This document shows positions 28,079 through 36,045 of a stretch of DNA of 54,674 nucleotides, one piece after another (the stretch's first letter is position 1; every line of letters starts with the position of its first letter). A program made the translations under genes and the position numbers. The DNA is taken from the NCBI GenBank assembly GCA_010906965.1, contig JAAFHB010000006.1:1-54674 (forward strand), given 5' to 3'. The notes under the pieces are model-generated. The model saw only the letters and a list, made by a program, of their open reading frames with translations. It did no database searches and was not told the origin of the DNA. This stretch comes from Mariniphaga sp. (GTDB lineage: Bacteria > Bacteroidota > Bacteroidia > Bacteroidales > Prolixibacteraceae).

Positions 28079-29062
28079 ATGAAAACGCGAAGATCTTTTA
28101 TCAAAACCCTTGGAACAGGCACAACCCTGTCTGCTTTGGCCTTAAACGCAACAGGAAAAACCACTGCCTTATTCCTTAAGGAGGGTTTGCCGGTGGAAAA
28201 ACCGATTCGTATCGGGATTATCGGAGCCGAAAATTCACATACAATTGGTTATGGAAAGCTTTTCAATATCGATAAAAAGTTCCCCGGAGTAGAGGTGAAA
28301 TACGTCTGGGGCGAAACAGAAGAATTTGCCAAAATAGCGATGGAGAAAGGCCAGATCCCCAATATTGTGAAAGACCCGCTCGAAATGCTGGGCAAGATCG
28401 ACGCATTAATTGTTGATCACCGTCATGCCAAATATCACCTGAAGGCTGCTGAACCTTTTGTTAAGGCTGGGATTCCGACCTTCATCGATAAACCATTTTG
28501 CTACAGGGTTTCAGAAGGAAGGGAATTTCTCGAAATGGCCCGCCGTGTGGGAACGCCCGTGTCATCCTATAGTTCAGAGGCACATAAAGATGGAACATTT
28601 GACGTCAAAAAACAGGTTGAAACGATGGGTGCCATTAGCCACGTAACAATCAGCGGACCTGCCGATCTTGAATCACCTTATGGCGGTGTTTTCTTTTACG
28701 GTATTCATATGGTTCAACCACTTATGTATATTTTCGGAGATGACATCCGAAGAGTCAGGGTTACCCGAAGTGGAAAAAATACCACCGCAACCCTCGTTTT
28801 TGGAAACGAGATGCTGGCAACACTTATCTTTAAAACCCTTTCGTATGGATGGCGGACATTTGCAGAAACCAAAGAAGGAACAGTAGAACTGAAATCACGC
28901 ATCGAAGACAGTGTTCCAGGGAAAAACTATACCGACATGGTTGAAATGTTCAGGACTGGCAAAGAGCCACTTGCACATGAAAGCATTCTGAAATGCATTG
29001 CCGTTCTTGAAGCGCTTGAAAGGTCAGGGACTAATGAAAAATGGGAAGAGGTAAAAATGTGA
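28079..29062 (+). CDS. Short Tat-exported Gfo/Idh/MocA-family oxidoreductase
   Basis: 327 residues, about 100 shorter than its neighbour. Twin-arginine leader KTRRSFIKTLGTGTTLSAL. The Rossmann strand reads IRIGIIGAENSHTIGYGKLF (about 41-60), without the usual second and third glycines, and the EKP motif is changed to DKPFCY (about 139-144). HKDGTFDVKK and YGIHMVQPLMY lie in the substrate domain. The altered nucleotide loop suggests an unusual cofactor geometry or a different reaction. Second gene of the operon; its 3' end lies just before the preferred start of the amidohydrolase gene at 29080. Confidence 0.78.
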   Translation: MKTRRSFIKTLGTGTTLSALALNATGKTTALFLKEGLPVEKPIRIGIIGAENSHTIGYGKLFNIDKKFPGVEVKYVWGETEEFAKIAMEKGQIPNIVKDPLEMLGKIDALIVDHRHAKYHLKAAEPFVKAGIPTFIDKPFCYRVSEGREFLEMARRVGTPVSSYSSEAHKDGTFDVKKQVETMGAISHVTISGPADLESPYGGVFFYGIHMVQPLMYIFGDDIRRVRVTRSGKNTTATLVFGNEMLATLIFKTLSYGWRTFAETKEGTVELKSRIEDSVPGKNYTDMVEMFRTGKEPLAHESILKCIAVLEALERSGTNEKWEEVKM

Positions 29063-29079
29063 ACTCAAAAAATAGGAGA

Positions 29080-30321
29080 ATGAGGTACTTTTTAGAAAAT
29101 CTGTTTCAAAAATTATTAGCTATTATTTTGATGGTAACCATTAACGTTTCATATGCCCAGACCAGAATAGAAGGATTGTTATATCTTGATAACAATCCTG
29201 TTTCCCTTGAGATAAAAGATGGTAAGATCTTAAGTGTTCAGCCGATTGACAAGTTATCGGATGAGCGCCATCCCCTTTTCATTGCACCTGGACTGATCGA
29301 CAACCAGGTGAACGGCTTTGCTGGTGTTTCCTTTTGCTTTGGCGGTGGCGAATTAAATAAGGAAGGCATCCTGAAAGCAACCCGCGAATTGTGGAAAAAA
29401 GGAGTAACCACCTACTTGCCGACGCTTACAACCAATAATAAAGATGTTCTGCTCTGTAATTTTGCACTTCTGGCAGACTCAAAAAATAACGAAGCATTGC
29501 TTGGGTCCATTCCTGGATATCACCTTGAAGGTCCCTATATTTCACCCGAGGACGGTTACCGTGGAGCCCATCCACTCAAATATGTGCATAAACCCGATTG
29601 GAAGGAATTCATGGAATTCTACGAAGCTTCGGGCCGGAACATTCTGACAATCACAATTGCACCCGAACTTGAAGGAGCAATGGAATTCATTCGAAAATGC
29701 ACAGCAATGGGTATCACTGTTGCGATCGGCCATCACAATGCGCCCAAAGCGATCATTGACGAGGCGGTTATGAATGGGGCAAAAATTGCCACCCACCTTG
29801 GGAATGGTTGTGCCAATATGATCAACCGGCATAACAATCCTTTGTGGCCACAACTGGCCAATGACCGATTGATGGCCAGCCTCATTTGTGATGGATTCCA
29901 CCTGCGCGACGAAGAGATCGCAGTATTTTATAAAGTGAAAGGTCCTGAGAAAACGATCATCACTTCAGACGTCACCAGTTTTGCCGCTTTACCTCCAGGA
30001 GAATATAAAAATGAGGAGGGTGAAACAATCGAACTGACAAAAGAAGGAATGCTTCGCTACCCGGCACAAAATGTACTGTATGGTTCAGCATCACCTATTT
30101 CAAGAGGAGTCATCCATATCATGAAGGTAACAGGTTGTTCTTTAGGTGAAGCAATTCAAATGGCAAGTACAAACCCTGCCAGACTTTATGGATTAACCGA
30201 TCGCGGAAGCATCGAACCTGGTAAACGTGCCGACCTGATCCTTTTTGAATTAGGAGATTCTGAATTAACGATCAGGAAAACCTTTGTTGCCGGAAATTTA
30301 GTTTATGACAGTTCAAAATAA
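29080..30321 (+). CDS. NagA-like amidohydrolase with signal peptide
   Basis: 413 residues from the ATG at 29080, which is preceded by AGGAG and avoids overlap with the gene before; the ATG at 29041 would overlap it. Homologous to N-acetylglucosamine-6-phosphate deacetylase, with the metal and catalytic residues kept: Glu150 (HLEGPY), His164 (RGAH), His218 (IGHHN), His239 (THLGN), His274 (CDGFH) and Asp297 (ITSDV). Unlike cytoplasmic NagA it starts with a hydrophobic leader (LLAIILMVTINVSYAQ), so it is probably periplasmic, where a phosphorylated substrate is unlikely. THLGN replaces the usual THLFN. It may deacylate a free amino sugar or hydrolyse a related amide. Third gene of the operon. 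Confidence 0.75.
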   Translation: MRYFLENLFQKLLAIILMVTINVSYAQTRIEGLLYLDNNPVSLEIKDGKILSVQPIDKLSDERHPLFIAPGLIDNQVNGFAGVSFCFGGGELNKEGILKATRELWKKGVTTYLPTLTTNNKDVLLCNFALLADSKNNEALLGSIPGYHLEGPYISPEDGYRGAHPLKYVHKPDWKEFMEFYEASGRNILTITIAPELEGAMEFIRKCTAMGITVAIGHHNAPKAIIDEAVMNGAKIATHLGNGCANMINRHNNPLWPQLANDRLMASLICDGFHLRDEEIAVFYKVKGPEKTIITSDVTSFAALPPGEYKNEEGETIELTKEGMLRYPAQNVLYGSASPISRGVIHIMKVTGCSLGEAIQMASTNPARLYGLTDRGSIEPGKRADLILFELGDSELTIRKTFVAGNLVYDSSK

Positions 30322-30333
30322 AGAATTACTAAA

Positions 30334-31647
30334 ATGGATGTAGTAAAGGAAACCATTGGTAATTATCGTTACCGAATTCTGGCATTGGTGTTTATGGCCA
30401 CAACGATCAACTACTTCGACCGGAGTATTGTTGGCGTGATGGCTCCAACATTACAAAAACTATTCGACTGGACGAATAAAGACTATGCCGCCATCATGGT
30501 TTCCTTTAAAATTGCTTATGGAATAGGATTACTGTTCATGGGGAGTATCATTGATAAACTTGGTACAAAAATAGGATATACGATTTCGATTGTAATTTGG
30601 AGCATTTTCGGAATGTTACATGCGGCTATCAGACCGGCGTTTAGTTTAATCGGGTTTATTGTGGCGCGTTTCGGACTTGGAATTGGGGAGTCGGGGAATT
30701 TCCCGGCTGCAATAAAAACAGTTGCCGAGTGGTTTCCCAAAAAGGACAGGGCATTTGCCACAGGTATCTTTGATGCATCTACGAGTGTTGGTGCTATCTT
30801 AGCTCCGTTCGTTGTAGGTGCAATCGTTTCTGTTGAAGGAGCTAACTGGCAAATTCCTTTTCTTTTCACAGGAGTATTAAGTGCACTTTGGGTATTTCTA
30901 TGGTTGAGAACTTATCAAAAACCGGAGGTGCATCCAAAACTTTCAAAAGCAGAGTTAGAGTATATTAACAGCGATTCCGAAGAGGAGACATCTGAAAAAA
31001 TCCCCTGGCTAAAACTGCTGCCCAAACGGGAGACCTGGGCCTTCTCTTTAACGACAATAACTGATGGTGTTTGGTGGTTTTACCTTTTCTGGGGTGCCAA
31101 ATTCCTTGCCGAGCAGTTTGGAGTAGACATTAAGAATATAGGACTTCCCTTCCTGATCATTTTTGTGATGGCAGATGCCGGAAGTCTCATCGGTGGATAT
31201 ACTTCCGGCGCACTGATAAAGAAAGGGTGGTCAATCAACAAAGCACGGAAAGTAACCATGCTGGTTTGTGCGATCATTATTTTACCTGTATCCTTTGTTC
31301 CGGTGATTACCAGCAAATGGCTTGCAGTCTTTTTAATCGGACTTGGTGCTGCAGGACACCAGTCGTGGTCGATAAACAGTTACACACTGGTTCCAGATGT
31401 ATTCCCTAAAAAAGCAATCGCCTCAGTGATAGGAATCGGAAAAATGATTGGTGTGGCTGTTGCAATAATCGCAGATATTGCCCTGGGAGCAGTACTGGAC
31501 ACCGCCAATAACTCGGGTTATTTCTGGGCTTTTGTAATCGCGGGTTCGTCCTACCTTGTTATTCTCGTCTTTGTTCATTTATTGATGCCAAAGATGACCC
31601 CGCTGGATGACAAACTGAATTATATACACATTAAACCAACTATTTAA
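30334..31647 (+). CDS. MFS transporter, hexuronate (ACS) type
   Basis: 437 residues, 12 predicted membrane spans. The N-terminal half carries TTINYFDRSIVGVMAP and ARFGLGIGESGNFPAAIKTVAEWFPKKDRAFATGIFD, diagnostic of the anion:cation symporter (ExuT/hexuronate) branch of the MFS. A charged loop lies near the middle (NSDSEEETSEKIPW). Characterised relatives import galacturonate or glucuronate with protons. Here it sits 12 nt after the NagA-like gene and 12 nt before the NagB-like gene, so it probably moves the periplasmic product into the cytoplasm. A sugar acid is the best guess for substrate. Confidence 0.85.
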   Translation: MDVVKETIGNYRYRILALVFMATTINYFDRSIVGVMAPTLQKLFDWTNKDYAAIMVSFKIAYGIGLLFMGSIIDKLGTKIGYTISIVIWSIFGMLHAAIRPAFSLIGFIVARFGLGIGESGNFPAAIKTVAEWFPKKDRAFATGIFDASTSVGAILAPFVVGAIVSVEGANWQIPFLFTGVLSALWVFLWLRTYQKPEVHPKLSKAELEYINSDSEEETSEKIPWLKLLPKRETWAFSLTTITDGVWWFYLFWGAKFLAEQFGVDIKNIGLPFLIIFVMADAGSLIGGYTSGALIKKGWSINKARKVTMLVCAIIILPVSFVPVITSKWLAVFLIGLGAAGHQSWSINSYTLVPDVFPKKAIASVIGIGKMIGVAVAIIADIALGAVLDTANNSGYFWAFVIAGSSYLVILVFVHLLMPKMTPLDDKLNYIHIKPTI

Positions 31648-31659
31648 CACATACAGAAT

Positions 31660-32397
31660 ATGGAAATCGTTCTATCAGATACCAAACAATTGCTTGGGTT
31701 AAAGGCCGCCAACAGGGGTGCAGAACTCATTCGCAAGGCAATTCGCCTCAACGGGAAAGCAAATATAATCGTTGCGACTGGAGCATCTCAGTTTGAAATG
31801 CTGAACGAGCTCGTAAAAGAGGATATCGACTGGTCTTTAGTAACCGCTTTTCACCTCGATGAATACATCGGAATCTCCGAAAATCACCCGGCATCTTTCC
31901 GCAAATACCTCAAGGAAAGGTTTGTTGACCTCATTTCACTAAAGGAGTTTATCTACGTAAATGGTGAGTCAGACCCATATCAGGAATGTATCCGCCTTGG
32001 TGAATTAATCAGCGAACATCCGATTGATGTCGCCTTTATAGGCATTGGCGAAAATGGACACCTTGCTTTTAACGATCCTCCGGCAGATTTCGAAACAGAA
32101 GAGCCGTACCTTGTTGTAAAACTGAATGATGCCTGCCGTCGTCAGCAACTTGGTGAAGGGTGGTTTCCAACGTTTAACGATGTTCCCGAAAAGGCAATCA
32201 GTATGTCAATCAGGCAGATTATGAAATCGAAAGCCATTATCTGTACCGTTCCGGACGAGCGAAAAGCTACCGCAGTTCGCGACACTTTAGTGAACGATAT
32301 TTCACCGGAATGTCCGGCAACTATTTTGCGAACACAGGCTAATGCGGTTTTGCTTTTAGATCTTGCAGCTGCATCGTTGGTCCGTGAAATGATTTGA
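31660..32397 (+). CDS. NagB-like sugar-phosphate isomerase/deaminase, divergent
   Basis: 245 residues, cytoplasmic, one NagB/RpiA-fold domain close to the usual 260. FHLDEYIG (Asp67-Glu68) is the conserved base motif of glucosamine-6-phosphate deaminase. The second motif reads [13 protein letters not shown]: the catalytic Asp of NDGH is Asn132, His134 is kept, and the ring-opening Glu of FNEP is Asp139. [11 protein letters not shown] at about 159-169 is a further subgroup marker. The subgroup is common in Bacteroidota and annotated as NagB, but the substitutions suggest a different or modified substrate. Last gene of the operon; it lies 115 nt before the helicase remnant. Confidence 0.7.
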   Translation: MEIVLSDTKQLLGLKAANRGAELIRKAIRLNGKANIIVATGASQFEMLNELVKEDIDWSLVTAFHLDEYIGISENHPASFRKYLKERFVDLISLKEFIYVNGESDPYQECIRLGELISEHPIDVAFIGIGENGHLAFNDPPADFETEEPYLVVKLNDACRRQQLGEGWFPTFNDVPEKAISMSIRQIMKSKAIICTVPDERKATAVRDTLVNDISPECPATILRTQANAVLLLDLAAASLVREMI

Positions 32398-32512
32398 GAA
32401 TATTAAAGCCAAAAGAGTTAATATTTATGCGACAAATTCCCCAACTCTCCATCATGATTCTTAAATTTGATACTTAATATTATTGGTGGTAATTTTATTA
32501 ACCAATCTGTAA

Positions 32513-34199
32513 ATGACGCGCACCGAAGCAGAGGTAAAACTGCAGCTTTTGTTTGGTTTTCAGCATTTTCATGATTTACAATGGCAGGTAATTGAACAAT
32601 TACTTGCTGGAAAAAGGATTTTGTTAATCGAAAAAACAGGCTTCGGGAAATCGTTGTGCTTTCAATTTCCTGCCACCCAGTTAAAGGGAATCACAATTGC
32701 AATGGTGGTAATCGATGAAGCACACTGTATTTCGATATGGGGTCAAAGTTTCAGACCCAATTACCGGAGAATTGTAAACCTGGTGAAACTGTTACCGAAG
32801 AACTTCCCTGTTCTGGCGGCCACTGCCACAGCTACGCCGAGGGTACAGGCCGATATAATTGAACAGGTCGGTTCCGATTTAATCCCGCTTAGGGGACAGC
32901 TATTACGATTCAATCTTGGTTTATTTGTAGTGCATGTTCAAACCGAAGATGAAAAGTTTTTTTGGCTGGCCGAATATTTACCCAAACTAGCCAAACCTGG
33001 TATTATTTATACCGGAACCCAGGCCAATACCGATATTTTTTCGAACTGGCTCCATTTTCTGGGCTTCAATTCAGCAGCTTACAGTGGCCGGTTAGATGCA
33101 GACTCGCGTATCCGAATTGAACAGGGCTTCAATGCCAATCAATATGATTGTGTGGTTGCTACAAATGCATTGGGCATGGGAATTGACAAGCCGGATATTC
33201 GCTTTATTATTCACACTCAAATCACCCAGTTACCGATTCATTATTATCAGGAAATTGGCCGTGCCGGCAGAGACAACAAGAAAGCTTTTGCCATTGGGCA
33301 GAAATGAAATTATTAAAGCCACGAACCTCAAGCAAACACAGGTGAATGTTATTTTGGCAGATTTGATAGAACAGGGGATTATCCATGAACTTCAGGACAA
33401 ATGCAAAAAGTATTTTTACAATCCCGATGCTCCTGAATTAGACCTATGGGCTTTTGATTTATTGCGCCAGATTCAATATGAAGAATTAGCAAAAATGATC
33501 GAATATACCAACATCCAATCGTGCCGGATGCAGTACCTGTGTAGTTATCTTGGCGATATTCATCAAAATACATGCGGAATTTGCGATAATGACAGAAATC
33601 GTCAGGTAAACATTACATCAACGGATATTTTAACAGCTAAATTGCATGAATTCAGGGAGACATACTTCCCGTTGTTAGAAGTTGAAACACAGAGGAGCAG
33701 AATAGTAAATGGAGTTGCGGCTTCTTATTATGGTATTTCAAATGTTGGGGCAGCGTTGCATCATTCAAAATACGAAAGTGGCGGCGACTTCCCCGATTGG
33801 CTGCTTGATTTGACCCTTAGGGCCTATCGCAAACACTATGAAAAAGGTGATTTTGATTTGATACTTTATGTACCACCAACAGAATCAGGGGATCTGGTAA
33901 GAAATTTCGCAGAGAAGATTTCTGCTGCTCTTAATATTCCAATATCTCATAAACTCGTGAAAAATTTGCCAACTTTACCGCAAAAGATGTTTCATAGTGG
34001 GATATTAAAGAAAGACAATGTTAAAAATAAATTTGCATACGAATCACCGGATGACATTGCAGGTAAAAAAATTCTGTTAATAGATGATATTTTTGATAGC
34101 GGCAATACAATCAAGGAGATCGGTCAGTATTTAACCAATATCGGAGCAGAACTGATTGCTCCACTCGCGATTGCCAGGACTTTAGGAGGTGATATTTAA
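32513..34199 (+). pseudogene. RecQ-like helicase/phosphoribosyltransferase (RqlH/PsyrT-like), broken
   Basis: The first frame (32513-33307) has the RecQ Walker A KTGFGKS (41-47), DEAH (68-71), TATATP (104-109) and arginine-finger motif QEIGRAGRD (246-254). Only about 20 residues separate Walker A from DEAH, where RecQ has about 90, so motifs Ia/Ib are lost. After GRAGRDNKKA the frame shifts near 33285. The remaining protein continues in the next frame to 34199: a winged-helix part (LGRNEIIKATNLKQTQVN), a RecQ zinc cluster SCRMQYLC...CGIC, and a ComF-like phosphoribosyltransferase with the PRPP loop LLIDDIFDSGNTI. About 50 residues are also missing at the shift. Relatives (RqlH, PsyrT) are roughly 700 residues and toxic without their DprA-like partner. 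Almost certainly inactive as a helicase; the PRTase part could still be translated. Confidence 0.8.
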
Positions 34200-34211
34200 A
34201 AACCAATTAGC

Positions 34212-35384
34212 ATGAATAGTTACATTGAAAATACCTACTGGATTTCAATTGCTCATTTACCAAAATGGCATACCGAAAGAATTAATCGGCTGATAATAGA
34301 GATTATCCATGAGAATAAACTGTCGTGGGTTGATTTCTTTGAACTTGAGAAAAATGGGTGGAGGGAGCTATTTGCATTTACAGCTAAGGAGCTGACAGAT
34401 TTGGAAGATGCAAAAAATGATCTCCCCCGCATTGCATTTATTGCAGAACAATTACAAAATGAAGGCTTTCAGATTATACCAATCAATTCTCCCGATTATC
34501 CAACAGTATTGAAAGAAAACTTAAAGATAAAAAGCAGTCCCCCGATACTCTACATTAAAGGTCGAAGAGGGTTGCTGCAAGAAGATCCGGTGGCCATTGT
34601 GGGTTCCAGAAACGCTGGTCAAGCCGCACTGAATTTTACAGATCAGGTAGCTAAGAGATTAGCCAGAGAATTGAAGGTTGTCGTAAGCGGTTTTGCCAAA
34701 GGAGTTGATAAGCAGGCATTGGACAGCACAATTGAAGCTCACGGGAAAAGTATTATCGTTTTGCCTCAGGGAATACTCACATTCAATTCAGGTTTTAAAA
34801 AATACTATGAGCCCATTGTAAACGGAAATGTTCTAGTATTGAGTACTTTTTTCCCAAAAGCCGGATGGGATGTCGGATTTGCGATGGCGCGAAATGCCTA
34901 TATCTATGGATTGGCAAAAGAGATATATGTGGCAGAGACTGATAATAAAGGTGGTACATGGGAAGGAGCCATGGATGGTTTGCAAAAACAACGAAAGATC
35001 TATGTAAGAGAGCCGGAACCAAAAGAAGTGAATTCAAACCTTAAACTAATTGAATTTGGAGCAATCCCCGTTAACAATGAAGGTGTACTAATTGATTTCA
35101 AGACGACTCCTGCTAAAAATTTATTTGAAGAGCAATTAGAAAAAAATGAATTAAATGAGTCTGGTACAAAATACAAGAATGCTCCAGAAAATGTTGAAGA
35201 AGAAATTATTGAACTGCTCAAAAAAGAAAACTACACTACAAGGGAGATTATTTTGGCATTGAAACTGGATTGGGACAGTCGTAAATTAACAAGTTTTCTG
35301 AAAAAAAACCCAAATATCAAGGTTATCGCAGGAAAACAGACAAAATATGGTTTGACTAATACTGTTAATCTTAAGCTCTTCTGA
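34212..35384 (+). CDS. DprA-like SLOG protein, RqlI/PsyrA-type partner
   Basis: 390 residues. The Rossmann-like DprA/SLOG domain spans about 90-285: YPTVL, PPILYIKG, VAIVGSRNA (127-135, nucleotide loop), VVSGFAKGVDKQAL (157-170), VLPQGI, and KGGTWEGAM (246-254). The N-terminal part (1-85) is helical. A linker rich in Asn and Glu leads to a C-terminal winged helix (about 325-390; EEEIIELLKKENYTTREIIL). It starts 12 nt after the helicase/PRTase gene. In RqlHI and PsyrTA the DprA-like protein neutralises the helicase-PRTase. Here the partner is broken but this gene is intact, with no stop or frameshift. General competence DprA is the alternative, but the neighbourhood argues against it. Confidence 0.82.
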   Translation: MNSYIENTYWISIAHLPKWHTERINRLIIEIIHENKLSWVDFFELEKNGWRELFAFTAKELTDLEDAKNDLPRIAFIAEQLQNEGFQIIPINSPDYPTVLKENLKIKSSPPILYIKGRRGLLQEDPVAIVGSRNAGQAALNFTDQVAKRLARELKVVVSGFAKGVDKQALDSTIEAHGKSIIVLPQGILTFNSGFKKYYEPIVNGNVLVLSTFFPKAGWDVGFAMARNAYIYGLAKEIYVAETDNKGGTWEGAMDGLQKQRKIYVREPEPKEVNSNLKLIEFGAIPVNNEGVLIDFKTTPAKNLFEEQLEKNELNESGTKYKNAPENVEEEIIELLKKENYTTREIILALKLDWDSRKLTSFLKKNPNIKVIAGKQTKYGLTNTVNLKLF

Positions 35385-35406
35385 ATTAATAAAAAACGAA
35401 TAAGAT

Positions 35407-35976
35407 ATGTATTTATTTTTCGACACTGAAACAACGGGATTGCCCAGAAACTATAAAGCGCCCGTTTCGGATCTGAACAATTGGCCGCGTCTGGTTCAAT
35501 TAGCTTATCATCTCTATGACAATGAAGGGAATAAAATTTCGGAGGGCGACCATATCATTAAACCCGAAGGATTTACAATTCCTATTGATGCATCACGGAT
35601 TCATGGGATATCAACTGAAAGGGCAAACATGGAAGGAATTTCTCTTCTGACTGTTTTGCAGTCCTTTCAAGCGCTAATCGATCAGGCAGATTATCTTGTT
35701 GCCCACAACGTGAGCTTTGACGAAAAAATAGTGGGTGCTGAATTTTTGAGAAATAAGATGCAAGATAGTCTGGTATCCAAAAGAAAGATTTGCACGATGC
35801 AAAGCACTACAAATTTCTGTGCAATCCCGGGGCCGTACGGCTACAAGTGGCCAAAACTCTCAGAGTTGCATTACAAACTTTTCAGGACAGGTTTCGAAGA
35901 GGCACACAATGCATCGGTGGATATCAATGCTACTGCACGATGTTTTTGGGAATTAAAAAGACTTGGTAAGATTTGA
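35407..35976 (+). CDS. DEDDh 3'-5' exonuclease (DnaQ-like)
   Basis: 189 residues, a stand-alone DnaQ-type exonuclease. All five DEDDh residues are visible: Asp6 and Glu8 (FDTETTG), Asp105 (HNVSFD), His167 (EEAHNAS) and Asp172 (ASVD). KAPVSDLNNWPRLVQLAY and IHGIS are conserved in the ExoX/DnaQ group. It would remove nucleotides from 3' ends of DNA or RNA in the cytoplasm. The start is 22 nt after the DprA-like gene on the same strand, so it is probably the third gene of that module and could process DNA opened by the helicase. A terminator follows 6 nt after the stop. Confidence 0.88.
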   Translation: MYLFFDTETTGLPRNYKAPVSDLNNWPRLVQLAYHLYDNEGNKISEGDHIIKPEGFTIPIDASRIHGISTERANMEGISLLTVLQSFQALIDQADYLVAHNVSFDEKIVGAEFLRNKMQDSLVSKRKICTMQSTTNFCAIPGPYGYKWPKLSELHYKLFRTGFEEAHNASVDINATARCFWELKRLGKI

Positions 35977-35982
35977 AAAAAT

Positions 35983-36030
35983 AGCCGTGTGATTGTCCAA
36001 ATATTGAACAATCACACGGCTTTTAACTTT
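35983..36030. terminator. Bidirectional terminator between convergent genes
   Basis: AGCCGTGTGATTGT (35983-35996) pairs perfectly with ACAATCACACGGCT (36008-36021), 14 bp with an 11-nt loop, followed by TTTAACTTTT and preceded by a run of A's. It ends the exonuclease gene on the plus strand and the GH78 gene (stop at 36046) on the minus strand. Confidence 0.88.
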
Positions 36031-36045
36031 TTTATTTGAGCCGTT

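Noticed and set aside
33270-33310. Programmed frameshift in the helicase/PRTase gene
   Set aside because: No slippery heptamer or downstream structure is evident, and residues are missing at the junction and between Walker A and DEAH, so decay explains it better.
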